Positions 41,189 through 53,149 of a DNA stretch of 64,000 nt are shown here, in pieces. The notes under the pieces were generated by a model, which ran no database searches, was not told the DNA's origin, and was given only the letters and a program-made list of their open reading frames with translations. How positions within the stretch are numbered: the first letter of the stretch is position 1; each line of letters opens with the position of its first letter. The stretch is taken from NCBI RefSeq assembly GCF_018687715.1, contig NC_056754.1:19019501-19083500 (forward strand), given 5' to 3'. The DNA is from Carya illinoinensis. Taxonomy: Eukaryota; Streptophyta; Magnoliopsida; Fagales; Juglandaceae. The position numbers and the translations under genes are program-made.

Positions 41189-42840
41189 TTATTTCCCAGC
41201 TGTAGAGAGGTGTTTTATCTTCCAATTGGCTACACGAGCCCATGTTTTGTCTATGAGGGAGTGAAAGGTTGCTATCTTGGTTCTGCCCACCAGTGCAGGA
41301 AGGCCCAGGTACCTTTCAAAAGTCCCAGAGGATTTAATCCCTGCTACTTGCAATAGCTGAGTCTGTGAAATCTGGTTTGTATTCTTGCTAAAGAAAGTAG
41401 ATGATTTTTCCTTATTCAAAACCTGACTAGAAGCCTTCTCATATTGGCCAAGGATATTGAGGACACAACTGAGTTCCTCAAGGGCTGCTTTGAGGAATAA
41501 GAGACTGTCATCTGCAAAGAAAAGGTGGTTTACAGTGATAGGTCCTCTTCCAACTGGGGCAGGTGTAAGGTTTCCACAAAGCTCGGCTCTATTGAGGAGG
41601 CAGGTAAGAGCTTCAGTACAAAGAATGAATAGAGAGAGGGACAAAGGGTCCCCCTGTCTAAGTCCCCTGGAAGGCCAGAAGCACTGTTGGGCTTCTCCAT
41701 TTATGAGGATTGAATATGACACTGAATTAAGGCAAGTCTGGATGATGTTTATCCAGTGGGTAGGGAATTCCATCTTTTTCATGATAGCTTCAATAAAACT
41801 CCATTCAACCCTATCATAAGCCTTACTCATATCTAATTTGAGGGCTATTAAACCTTTTTTTTCCTTTCATCCTAGTATTAATAGAGTATAAGATTTCGTA
41901 AGCCACAATGGTATTATTAGAGATTAACCTGTCTGGCACAAAGGCACTCTGGTTGTGAGAGAAAAGCCTAGGGAGAATTACTTTCAATCTGTTTGCAATT
42001 GTTTTGGATATGATTTTGTACACTATATTACAAAGACTGATGGGTCTAAACTCAGTAACCTTTTTAGGACTGTTAACTCTGGGAATAAGAGTAATGAATG
42101 TGTCATTTATCTCAGAAAGGGAACCACCTTGATTAAGGATTTGGAGGGCTAGCTTGTATACTTCTTCACTCACTACTTCCTAGTATTTTTGGTAAAAGTG
42201 GGCTGGAAACCCATCGGGGCTAGGGAGACCCCAATGGGTTAATTTGAAAAGCAGCAGCTCTGATCTCCTCTCTAGTGAAAGGAATCATAAGCTAGGTTTT
42301 CATATCCCCTGCTAGCTTAGTATCCACGGCATTTAAACACTCTTCAAAATTAGAAGGCTGAGAAGTTGTAAAGAGAGTAGAGAAATACCCTGTGAAGACT
42401 GCCCCAATCTCTGTCTGTTCAATGATCGTTCTCCCATTTGGATCCTTTATTGCTTTGATAGTATTGGTTTTCCTCCTTTGGCTGGCTTGCATATGAAAGT
42501 ATTTGGTATTTCTATCACCAAGTTTGAACCAATATTGCTTTGCCCTCTGCCGCCACTTTAACTCCTTCTTTGTCAAGTTTGTCTCCACTTCCTTCTGAAT
42601 CTGTTTCATCTGGGACAGGTGATCACTTGTGCCAGTTTCTTGGAGGTAACCAATTTTTTCCATTCTTTTGTTGATTGCCGTGTGATCTTCTTGTTGCCTT
42701 TTTTTGTTCCAACCCTGCAGATCTCTTTGACAAGCACCAAGTTTCTGTCTTAACTGATTAGCCTTTGTCCCTCCTCCTCCACCCTTCCTCCATGCCTCAA
42801 TTACTGTCTTCAAACAGTCTTCTCTCATCTCCCAAGCCAC
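41189..42840 (-). pseudogene. LINE ORF2 reverse transcriptase region
   Basis: Three open pieces: 42840-42292 (KELKWRQRAKQYWFKLGDRNTKYFHMQASQRR), 42173-41823 (ISLCNIVYKIISKTIANRLK ... HNQSAFVPDRLISNNTIVAYE) and 41830-41189 (SKAYDRVEWSFIEAIMKKM, GLRQGDPLSLSLFILC and the catalytic FADDSLLF box). The last piece looks intact. Frames change near 42240 and at 41823-41860. Reverse transcriptase copies the LINE RNA at a nicked target. Confidence 0.9.
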
Positions 42841-43138
42841 CTCATATCTAAAACAGCTCTCTCTTTTCTTTCCTTTAGGACCTTTTGTGTGCTTTTCAAT
42901 TACAAGGGGGGAGTGTTCAGATTTAATTGCAGCTAGTGCAGTACACGAACCATTCTTAAAAATATCATTCCATTCCTTGTTAGCAAAGGCTTTATCAATC
43001 CTTTCTTTTATGAAGGTCTTTCCACCTTTGTTGGACCATGTGAACCTTAGTCCCTATGAATGGATGTCATTAAGTCCACAGTAATCTACAACCATTCTGA
43101 AAGATTCAATTTGTCTATATGGCCTACTTGCTCCACCC

Positions 43139-43140
<2 letters not shown>

Positions 43141-43202
<62 letters not shown>
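43141..43202. repeat. T62 run inside the LINE endonuclease region
   Basis: Sixty-two T on plus (A62 on the LINE coding strand), splitting the endonuclease between GDFNEILHQ-type sequence (43203-43235) and GGASRPYRQIESFRMVVDYCG-type sequence (43080-43140). Intact relatives have a short EK-rich link there. Confidence 0.9.
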
Positions 43203-46200
43203 CTGGTGCAGGATCTCATTGAAGTCACCTACACAGAGCTAGGTCATGGGGCTAGAGGGTTTTAGCATTTGCAACAATTGCTAGCTACTACACCTTTTGG
43301 CCGAGTCATGGTGTCCATAGAACCCTGTGAACTGCCATGTTGGTCCAGGATCTCCTTCTTGAATTAGTGTACTAATATGCCATCTTGTGTAGTTGATTAT
43401 TTTGACCTGTCAGGCTTCCTTCCATAGTGATGCAATGCCTCCACTCATTCCCACACAATCCATAGCAAAACAACCCCATCTTCAAACTCCTCCTCACCTC
43501 TTCAAGTCTTGATTTTTTGCTCTTAGTTTCCACAAGGAAAACTAAGTTGGGCCACTTTTCCTTAGTTAAATTTCTAAGGACACTAACTGTCCGAGGGTTC
43601 CCAAGCCCTCAGCAGTTCCATACTAGTATGCTTATTGGGATTGGCAGGGCTGGGCACCAGCCTCTGCCATTTCATTGTGGTTTTCCTTGTTGTCATCAAA
43701 TCTCTTTGTTCTTTTTTCGCCAGGATCATCCTCATGTACTCTCCTCTTACACCCCCTCTTGTAATTAGTTCTCAGAGCTTGGTTGGAGATATCAGCCAGA
43801 TGCTCTACCTCTTTTCCTTCATTGTATGAACCTCCTTTTCTTGCGTTTCTTTTCCATTTCTTAGTGTTATTCTTCAAGCTAGCCGTAGCATGTGTCTTAT
43901 ATTCACCTCCTGCTTGCTGGTTATCTCTCGTTTTCTTAATGCTAGACTCCTTAACCTTTGGACCACATTGCCCCTCCTTAGAACCCTCCTTACTTTTAGC
44001 TGTTATTATGTTCATTTCACTATCTAAAACGTGTGCCATTGTATTATTTTCAACCCCTATTCCTCTAGGTGTTGTTAAGTCAGCCTCTATTTCCATTCCA
44101 CGTTGAAACCTTGTGGACTTTGGGAACTAGTGTTTTCCCCCGCTACACTGTTTTCATGGACGTACACTGCCTCATTGTGTTCTAAATGTTTACTTTTGGC
44201 CTGAACTAAGTTATGGACCCCTAGGTAAGAACCAAAATAGTTACCTTTACCCAAGCTTCCTTCATTTTACTGTTGTGTGCTCTAGGCTCGAAGACCATTT
44301 CCCTTCTTTTCCATTGGTAAACGTTCATGCTCTTCTGCTTTAGCCTGTTGATTGTAAGCTTGAGATTTTTGCCATGCCTCTTCTCTGACACCTTCAGCTC
44401 TATCTCTTTGATGTTCCCCATGCTATTTTTTCTCCTCGTCGGAGCCACCATACCTGCGACTATCAAAGATGTTTATGTTCCTCGGTTGCCCATGGAGCCA
44501 GGGGCCAAACTGTGTTGGAGCTTCCTCCTCACCTTGATGTTCAGGTCGTAGCTTGGTGCATTCTTTTCCTTTGTGAAATAGCACCCCACATTGAAAGTAA
44601 AAGTTCTGCAATCTTTTTTATTTAATTGAAATCCAGTGCTTTTTTTATCCAAACTTTATCCATTTCCCTCTTAGAAGAGGTTTATGGATGTCCACCGCTA
44701 TCCTCACTCTCAAGCTTCTTCCTCATGCACGTCCATCTGCTTCAGTGTCCACCCATATCACATTTCCAATGAAGGCAGCAAACTGTTCTCCCAATTCTTT
44801 TGTCATGGTGGCTAGTGGCAGGTTATGGAGCTGAACCCAGAAGGGTTCATATGCAAAATGAAGTTCGTTTATTGAAACTGTTCCGTCCACTTCTAACAAC
44901 ATGAGGAGATGTCTATCAAAGAACCAGGGACAGCCACTGAGAACTTTCTCCTCGTCTGCCTGAGTTTTGAACTCGATCAGAAAACACTGGTCTCCCAACT
45001 CTTTAAACCTGACCCAGCCTTCCAACCTCCAGATTTGAGACATTGTAATTATGAACGCTTCGTTATTAATCCCTTTCTCTGTCATCGCTCTTCTGACTAT
45101 GCAATGCTTTCCTCTTCTATCCTCCTTTGATAAATCTTGTTTGACGTGAAAACAAGACTTTTCTTCCTCCAATAGGTGAAGTCTCTCCCATCTCTTTGCC
45201 AAATCCTGCCTCCATTTGATCACTCCCAGTAGTGAAATGCAAAGAGCACTAGATATAGAAATTAAATAAACAAAAACTTAAAACTCACAAGGTGTGAGAC
45301 GTAAAGCCTTTGAGACCAAAGGCACTGGACAACCTCACTCTTTTTCCAAAAGGAAAGGGAGGACTCACTCCGTCCACTAATCAATATTGTAATAGTTTAT
45401 AGGCCAACGTGACATCGTCAGTTGGATACTAAATTAAATATTTGTTTGAGGTTGCGGTCTTACAAAATATTTAAATAGTCTTAAAAAGTTTTTTAATGGA
45501 AAAATTAGATTGTTTAGGTGTTATCTATTAAAACATTTTTAATCTCAAATAAATTAAAAAGTATGTTTAAGGAAAATCTTCATTTTGATATTTTTTCTCA
45601 AATGTGTTTCTCCATATAATGCAAAACATAATTCGAATTTTAAAAAGACTTTTAATGAAAAAATAATCATACAATTTTCAAACGTTTAAGGATATGATCA
45701 TAATTTTTAAAAATTTAAATAATCCTCATTTCTACATTTAAATTCATTTTTTAAATTTGTTTCCAAACAAATATAACATTTTTTAAAGTGTTTAATAATT
45801 ACTTTTTAATAATAGAACTTATTACTTAAGTTATAAGTTATAAGTCCTGGTTTTTTAAAGGAACAAAGCTATACTCAACTTGTGATGGAGTCTTCTCTCT
45901 CTGGGAAATGTGGGGTGGTTCTCTCTATAGTTCTTCAGAACTTAGATGTCTCCTATCTTGGAATTAAGTCCGAAAAGCTTATTAGTGTTTTTATTCTCAT
46001 GCCATTGTTGTTGCCCTCAACCATGGTAAAGAGTTCTCCAGCCTCTATGAGGGCCTTTGTCTCATTGAGAAGGAGAAAATAGAAGTCCTCATCCTAAAGG
46101 AGGAGGAAGTCTTGATCTCTATTGAAAAGAGTAAGAAATGCTTGGCCACCCTTGTAGTAGTAGATAAGGAGGTCAATAAGGGTGCATTTCATGCCACCAT

Positions 46201-47333
46201 GAGCAAGGTATGGAAAATGGAGGGCCAGGGTCCTCTTAGGGCATCCTTGGTCTTTTGACAGGTCCTTATTGTGTTTATACGACTGTGAAGGTTGCTTGGC
46301 TCCCAAAGACATCTCTTTCACCAAGGAACCCTTCTGGCTACAGCTACACGACCTTCCCTTCATAGGTATGAACAAAACCAAAGGGAAGAGCCTGGGTGTA
46401 GCAATGGGCAAAGTGTTATTAGTGGATGTCATGCTAGTGGGATGGCTTAGGGGGAGTTTTCTAAGGGTAAAGTTTTATCAGGCATCTCAAAACCTTTTGC
46501 TAGAGGTCGGTTTATTACCATGGGGGAGCAACGATTCTAGATTCCTTTTAAGTATGAGAGGTTGCCATTGTTTTGCTTCCAATGTAGGGTCATCAAACAC
46601 TCTGGTCCAACATGTCCTGACTCCCTCATAGGTGGTAAACAACGTGAAGGGACTGCTTCTCAATATGGTTCTGGGTTGAGGGCTAGCTCTCAGTCGAGAG
46701 CTTAACTATAGCTAAAAGAGGGAAGATTTTAAAGTTTCAGGAGACTGTCGCCAGAACAAACAGAAGGCTAGCAAGTATGATGATTTTGGGATGGGACAGG
46801 GTGTAAAAGGGACCCCTATTGCAACTTTTGAACGAGCTGATATCAGGAGCTCTAACAATTACCGGCTTAGAGAGGTTTTACATGGAAGGGGCAACATGCT
46901 TGGCCCTAAAGGACACACTAACCTTCCCTTCCAGGCAAGTTCTGAGAGCCTCGAGACCTCCCCCCACCTGACTGATATGCACATAGAGGAACCTTTTGTC
47001 TCTAGTGTGGCCTCACCAAACTGCTCCCCTTGCTTGTCCCTTCAAGGCAGATAGTCTTGTCACAGAAGCTACTTAGGTTAGCTCTCCATCTCAAACCTCT
47101 CATATCAAACTAGTTAAGTCTAGCAAAACAAAAGGTGGGCCTACTTGGAAGAGAAAGGCTAGGGGGCTTGGCCCTAAAGCCCACCTTGCCACCCCTGACT
47201 CATCCATGCATGATGCTAATGAGTCTAAGCAGAAGAATAGGCCTAAAGGAGAATCTCAATGGCCCTTCATGACAAGGAAGAGAGCTAAGCAAGCTAGAAT
47301 GGTAGAGGTTGTGTTACAGTCCTGCCAGTCCCC

Positions 47334-47777
47334 ATGAAACACTTGGCATGGAACTGTCGAGGGTTTGGGAACCCTTGGTCAGTTTGTGAACTTCAGTTAA
47401 TGGTGAAGGATAAAAGCCCAGATGTAATTATTTTAAGTGAAACTAAGTGCAAAAGAGAAAGAATAGAAATCATCAAAAACAAAATAAATTTTGATCACAG
47501 TTTTGTAGTTAACTGCATTTGTAGGAGTGGTGGCCTCGCCTTCTTTTGGAAGAAGGAGGTGGTGGCTGTTTTGGACTTTTACTCTAATCATCATATATCT
47601 CTCTCTATTTTTTCTTCTACAATGGACAAGAAGTGGATTGTCTTAGGCTCCTATGGACAATTGGTGGCTGCAAAAAGGAAAGAAAGCTGGGATCTGCTTA
47701 GACTAATCCATTCTCATATTCAAAACCCCTGGTTGTGCATGGAGGACTTTAATGAAATTCCTTTTCAAGATGAATAG
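47334..47777 (+). pseudogene. LINE ORF2 endonuclease domain (open piece)
   Basis: 147 codons starting MKHLAWNCRGFGNP, with the Asn/Cys-Arg-Gly opening and the ETK metal-binding Glu box (ILSETKCKRERIEII), GGLAFFWKK and DFNEIPFQDE, matching an APE-type LINE endonuclease that nicks the target. The frame stops at a TAG just after DE. It continues in other frames up to the insertion at 47954. Confidence 0.85.
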
Positions 47778-47953
47778 TTTGGTACTCATGCAAGACCCTT
47801 CAAACAGAGATGGAGGACTTCAAGATAGCCTTATTGGATTGTGCTCTACCGAACATTGGCTATATAGGGTCTAAATTTACTTGGTGCAACAAGAGGAAGG
47901 GGGTTGACTTCACTAAATCAATACTAGGCAAGACTCTAGTCAATAATGAGTGG

Positions 47954-48635
47954 TAGGGGTGTAACTGGTTCGGTCTGGTCCGATTTTGGATAAAATTTAA
48001 GACCAAATCGGTATGTACTGATTTTGTATTTTTCAAAACCGATTACGCACCGATAATCCTCTTAAACCGATACTTCGATTTCCGATCCAATTCAGTCCGA
48101 TTTTTTTATTTTAATATATTATATTATACATTATATAATATATATCATATAGTATATTATAATATATAATACTATAGTGATAATATATTGTAGTATATTA
48201 TAATATATATTATAATTGTATTATAGAATATAGTGATATATTATAATATATTATAATATATAGTGATATAGTATTAGTATAACTATTAATATGCACCATA
48301 TAATATTAGTATAACTATTAATATAATAAACTATAATGATATAAGATTTTAAAATTTAATATTCTATTAATTAGTAATTTATCATATAATACAAAACTAT
48401 TTTATATATAGTTATATATTATATATAAAAACTATATACAACATCAAAAATTAAAATATGTATATATGAATCGGTCTGGTTTGGTTTGAGAAAAAGAAAA
48501 ATTGGAATCGGATCTATTTTGACTGGTTTTAAGAAAAATAAAATTGGTAGCAGACCGAACCAAACTTGATACTAGACCAAATTCACCTGTGCGGTCTAGT
48601 CTAGTCCGGTTTACCCAATTTTTTTTACACCCCTA
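47954..48635. mobile_element. hAT-like non-autonomous element inserted in the LINE
   Basis: 682 bp with perfect ends TAGGGGTGTAA / TTACACCCCTA and an 8-bp target duplication atgagtgg (47946-47953, 48636-48643; up to 10 bp if end bases are shared). Subterminal GGTTCGGTCTGGTCCGATTT repeats and an AT-rich TATAATATA core are typical of a widespread plant hAT MITE-like family. It splits the LINE endonuclease coding region. Confidence 0.85.
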
Positions 48636-49458
48636 ATGAGTGGCTACATCTTTTTGAGCATAATTGGGTTTATGTCCTTCCTGTCCACTACTCAGATCAC
48701 AACCCCCTTTTCATCACTTGCACGAACTATGCTCCTAACTAGATCCCTAAATAGAAAGTGTTCAGGTAAGAAGCTGCCTGGGGAAAGAGAGAGGGTTGTG
48801 CTAAGATAATTCAAACTGCTTGGTTGCTAGGTCTCTCCCATGGTTCTAAGTTAGCTGTCACTCGAGAAGGTTTGGATAGCTACAGAGACAAACTAAAGAT
48901 TTGGAGCAGGGAAGTCTATAGAGACCAGAGAAGGATCCTCACACAAAAAAGAGAAAGACTAAGGGTTATGCAGGAGTCCAGTACTGGTTAGTTCAGTGAC
49001 CAGATTAACTCACTAAAGAGAGAAGTGGATGACATTCTTGAGGAGGAAGAGTTGAAATGGCACCAAAGGGCCAAACAAAGTAGCTTAAGGAGGGGGATAG
49101 GAATACCAAGTATTTCCACAAGTGTGCAACTCAAAAAGGGTAGGCGAACTCCATCAAAAGCATAACCAGTGAGAATGGAAGTTTAGCTTCTAGCCAAGAG
49201 GAGATTGCCAAGACCTTTCAATCATTCTACCAGAGCCTGTTTTCCACCTCTGATCCAGAAAGTATTCCTATTATTCCCAACTCTCTCCAACCTTTAGTCA
49301 CTAAAGAGATGAATTGCTCCTTAACCAGAGCTTACACAAAAGAGGAGGTTGAAAGAGCTATCCTAAAAATGAATCCCTAAGTTCTCTTGGCCCAAATGGT
49401 TTCCTAGTAGTGTTTTATGACCATCGGTGGGCCACCATTGGGAAAGAGGTGACCCAAG

Positions 49459-50004
49459 GTGGGTCTTCAGGAGCTTAACCAGACTTTCATCTCACTGATA
49501 CCCAAGACGAAATCCCCCCAATCTATCACAGACTATAGACCCATCAGTCTATGCAATGTCTTCTACAAGATCATTGCCAAAGTGCTTGTCAATCGATTAA
49601 AACCTACCCTGCCTAGTATAATCTCTCTTACACATAATGCTTTTGTCCTAAGGAGATTAACATTTGACAATGTGGTAGTTGCTTATGAACTCTTGCATTC
49701 AATGCAAAATAGACTAAAAGGGAGGCACAATGGGTATATGGCTTTCAAACTCAACATGAGCAAAACTTATGATCGAGTAGAATGGGGGTTTCTGCATGCA
49801 GTTATGCTCAAAATGGGTTTTGACAGCAAATGCGTTGAGTTGGTGATGCAATGTGTTACCACTATTAGCTACTCCATCTTAGTGAATGCCATGCCTCAAG
49901 AGTCATTTCAACCTACTGAGGGAATCAGACAGGGAGATCCCTTATCCCCTTACCTCTTTATCACTTGTTTTAAATTACTTAGTTTCTGTTTGAATCAAGC
50001 TTAG
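49459..50004 (+). pseudogene. LINE ORF2 reverse transcriptase (open piece)
   Basis: 181 codons with QTFISLIPKTKSPQSITDYR, PISLCNVFYKIIAKVLVNRL, a KTYDRVEWGFLHAVMLKMGF block (where relatives have KAYDRVEW) and GIRQGDPLSPYLF. The catalytic FADDS box follows out of frame at about 50065-50085. Not functional. Confidence 0.85.
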
Positions 50005-52254
50005 CAATAGGGTTTAATATCTAGTATACCAGTTGCTTGAGGAGCTTTCTATGTCAATCACTTGTTTTTTTGCAGATGACAGCCTAGTTTTATGTAAATC
50101 CAACCTAGCATAATAGAATAGACTGCATCAAATTCTTAGCACTTATGAGCAAGCTTCTAGGTAGAGACTCAATTTAGATAAAACCTCCATCTTCTTCAGC
50201 AGCAACACCCAACAGGAGGTCCAACAAGCTATCCTCGAGCTAGTAGGCATTAGAGCTTCTGGCACTTTTGACAAATATTTGCGACTACCCTCCTATGTGG
50301 GGAGAAACAAGTCCAAAACCTTCGGCTCAGTACTAGACAGGATCAAAACCAAGATGACTAGCTGGAAAACCAACATACCATCCTAAGTTGGTAAGGAAAT
50401 TTTGCTAAAATCTATATTGCAGTCGATCCCTACCTACAATATGGGTATATTTAAGCTTCCTAAAGCTATCCTAAGGAGCCTCAATCAACTCCTGCAGTCA
50501 TTTTGGTTTGGTCAAAGAAAACAGGTCAAAAATCCATTAGATGAATTGGCAGTCCCTTGGGAAACCCAAGCATGAATGAGGCTTGGGTTTTAGGGACTTT
50601 GTACACTTTAACCTAGCTTTACTTACTTAGCAAGATTGGATAATCATCCAAATCAGTCCTCCCTTATAGCTCAAGTGCTCCAAGCCAAATACTACCATGC
50701 TTCATATTTCTTCTTAGTAAAACAAAGAGGTAATGAATCCTATGTGTGGAAAAATTTTCTGTCAGTAAGGCCCCTTCTCTTAGAAGGCCTTTTATGGAAA
50801 CTAAGGAATGACAATAATATCAAAATCTGGAAAGACAAATGGCTACCCAATCCCTCAACCTATCGAGTTCAATCCTTTGTAAGCATCCTACAACCTGATG
50901 CCAAAGTCTCAAAACTTATCAATCCTGTCACTTTGCAATGGGATCTCCCTCTCATTTATTTAATTTTCTCAGAACAAGAGGCTAGTATGATAAGAAAGAT
51001 GCCCATAAGTTTCTATAGAAACTTATGTAAAGATCCATGAAGATCCATGAAGGAGGATAGGATAGGCTAGTCCTCTAAGCAAAACTCCAACTCTGGGTTT
51101 TGGCACAAACTTTGGGCATTAAGGCACCTAATGCCATGAAGTCCTTTCTCTAGAGAGCTACGAGTCTCTCCCCACAAAAGTCAACTTGCACAAAAGGAAA
51201 GTGGTGGAGTCCCCTATGTGCCCCATTTGTGTCATTCATCTTGAGTTTGTGTCTCATGCCCTCTGGTCGTGCAAAGCTACCCAAGATGTGTGGTCCTTAT
51301 ACTTGAGGAGACTCCAAAAGTTGTGTTGCAGATGGCCCCTTTAAAGAAATTTTTAAGTCTATCTAGGATCATCTATCTCTCTAGGAAGTCATTGAAATGG
51401 CTCGCTACTAAACTGCTATGGCACAGAAGGAACGCTTGAATTTTTTAGAATTTTTTTTTGCCTTTCCTATTCAAATATCTAAATAGGTTAGTGTAGAGCT
51501 GTAGTCCATTAGCTCTTGACAAGAGGGTAGCTTGAAACAACATTTGGATCTTGTGCCTCCTGACTTTTAGTGGACTGCTCCCCTCCAGGTGTCTTCAAAG
51601 TTAATTGAGATGCAACATTATATAAAGGCAACTCGAAGATGGGCATGAAAATGGTAATTAGGGACTTAGCTAGCTATATCACAGCCACGTAATGCTCATC
51701 AAAACCTTTGACCCCTGATCCTATATTGGGGGAAGCAGTAGCAGCCCTTAGAGCCACCTCCTTTTGTGCTAAATTGGGTCTTCACCAACTCATCTTAGAA
51801 GGTGACTCTCTTGTAGTGGTAAAGGCTGTCCAATAGAGGGAAGATAGCTAGAACTTCACGGGAATCATCATCAGAGATATCAAGCTCCTCTTTTCCAAGG
51901 CTTGGAGTTGGTCTATTAGACATGTCCTAGGGAAGTCAATGTTACGACCCATTGTTTGGCCAAATATGCTTTAGCTTGCTTGGAAGACTATTTGCTCATT
52001 GAGGATTATCCTTCTTGTATTCAACATTTAATCTAATGAATGAAGTTTGTTCTTTTAAAAAAGAAAAATTATAATCTCTAAAGTTATAAGTTATATTTTT
52101 CATCATAATCCCAAACATTAATTAATTAAACTTGTTGCTCTATCTTTTTTTAAAACTCTATAAAATATCTAACTCAAACTATTTTACTATTATTCACATA
52201 TTATTTTATTATTATTCACAAATTTTTAATCTCATTTCAACATCTAAATGATAC

Positions 52255-52353
52255 CTAAATATAAATAAAAAAAATTTATTTGAAGGGTTTAGTTGTGGCC
52301 CACAACTAGAAGGACGTTGTTTCACACAATTGATGTAAACTATAATTATTTTT
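52255..52353. repeat. Promoter-like segment, copy B of the PABN upstream duplication
   Basis: Matches 39268-39370 in the same orientation, including GGCCCACAA and GTTTCAC blocks, but no PABN exon follows. Toward the PABN side similarity stops at ATATTTAG and MITE-end sequence (52200-52250) takes over. On the other side a MITE begins two bases later. Confidence 0.65.
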
Positions 52354-52354
52354 A

Positions 52355-52634
52355 GGGTTAATTTTATTTTGCCCCTCAAACTTTTACGTAATTTACAATG
52401 TGTCCCCCAAACTAATAATTTCATCATAGTGGACCAGCTAACTTTCAAAACTTAACAATCTCCCTTCTATCTACCAGCAACATCAAATGCAACAGAAAGT
52501 ATTTCTATGTGCTGCTTACGTGCATAACATTCACTACAAAGAAAAAAATACCATTGACTAAATCGAAATTATTAGTATGGGGGCACATTGTGAATTGAGT
52601 GAAAGTTTGAGGGGGCAAAGTGAAATTATAACCC
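52355..52634. mobile_element. MITE with about 70-bp inverted termini
   Basis: 280 bp. Left end GGGTTAATTTTATTTTGCCC and reverse-complemented right end GGGTTATAATTTCACTTTGC continue alike through CCTCAAACTTT, ACAATGTG and CCCCC...ACTAATAATTTC. Long arms and GGGTTA ends fit Mutator-like MITEs. The 9-bp duplication was not clear. Confidence 0.68.
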
Positions 52635-52807
52635 AAATTAATAAGTCTAACATAAAAAAAAAAAAAATATCAATTTGATGCAAAATAAATTAAAAGAAAT
52701 ATATGGTCTAAAGTATGTAATTGGTTATATATATGTAGATTTCTATCCATCTGAAAGAAATGGTTGTGCTTCAATTATTTTTTTAATAACTTTAAAAAAT
52801 TTTACTA

Positions 52808-52964
52808 AGAATTATGATGCATACAGTCACTTTTGTATATTTTTTACGCACTAAACTGATGTGATTGGCCAAAACAGCTATTTTCTATTAAAAAAAGTGA
52901 TCCAGCTAATCGCATTATTGGAGTACATAAAAAATACGCAAAAGTGCTTACAAATAAGATTTTT
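52808..52964. mobile_element. MITE with GTGATTGGC-type arms
   Basis: Left arm CACTTTTGTATATTTTTTAC and reverse-complemented right arm GCACTTTTGCGTATTTTTTA align for about 50 bp, including GATGTGATTGGCC versus ATGCGATTAGCTGG, around a short AAAAAAA centre. Similar design to 25010-25140. Confidence 0.6.
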
Positions 52965-53149
52965 GTTAATTAATCCATTTTTAACAATAATAGAAAACAT
53001 CAATTGAAAACAATTTTATTAATATTTTAAAAAATATTTATAAATAAATATGAGTACGTGTATTCTATCGATTTGTTATTATTAGAATCATCAATAATAT
53101 ATTTGAATAAAACAATGCAATTTATATAAAATTATGTTTGATTTAATAT

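Larger units (their letters stand above)
39385..45416 (-). mobile_element. Near-full-length L1-type LINE next to the PABN promoter
   Basis: 6032 bp bounded by the 14-bp duplication gtcagttggatact (39371-39384, 45417-45430), with its A-rich 3' end toward PABN. Minus-strand order: ORF1 with a DUF4283-like domain (45223-44723: FLIEFKTQADEEKVLSGCPWFFDRHLLMLLE ... EPFWVQLHNLP) and a degenerate zinc knuckle (YFQCGVLFHKGKEC, about 44600); ORF2 endonuclease (about 43600-42850), reverse transcriptase (42840-41189), a zinc-binding region (about 40570-40310) and an RNase H-like tail (39990-39700). Frames are broken in several places. The insertion point is about 190 bp upstream of the PABN ATG. Confidence 0.93.
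45843..52080 (+). mobile_element. Near-full-length L1-type LINE, heavily mutated
   Basis: Bounded by the 15-bp repeat aagttataagttata (45828-45842, 52081-52095), itself internally repetitive, with an A-rich tail at 52055-52068. Plus-strand order: ORF1 with a DUF4283-like block (FTKEPFWLQLHDLPFIGMNK, about 46315-46375); ORF2 endonuclease from 47334 (KHLAWNCRGFGNPWSV, ETKCKR); reverse transcriptase (49459-50100: ITDYRPISLCNVFYKIIAKVLVNRLKP, GIRQGDPLSPYLF, FADDSLV); zinc-binding region (CPICVIHLEFVSHALWSC near 51215) and RNase H (LEGDSLVVVKAV near 51800). Stops are many. An hAT-like element interrupts the endonuclease. Confidence 0.87.
45440..52130. mobile_element. Candidate MITE split by the plus-strand LINE
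   Basis: Outside the LINE at 45843-52080, the left piece begins TTTGTTTGAGGTTGCGGTC (45449) and the right piece ends at 52116 or so with CATCATAATCCCAAACATT, whose reverse complement is AATGTTTGGGATTATGATG. Removing the LINE leaves roughly 430 AT-rich bases between these ends. The target duplication is unclear, hence low confidence. Confidence 0.35.

Noticed and set aside
46791..47054. Plus-strand frame considered as a separate small gene
   Set aside because: Lies between the DUF4283 block and ORF2 of the LINE and reads as the C-terminal part of its ORF1.
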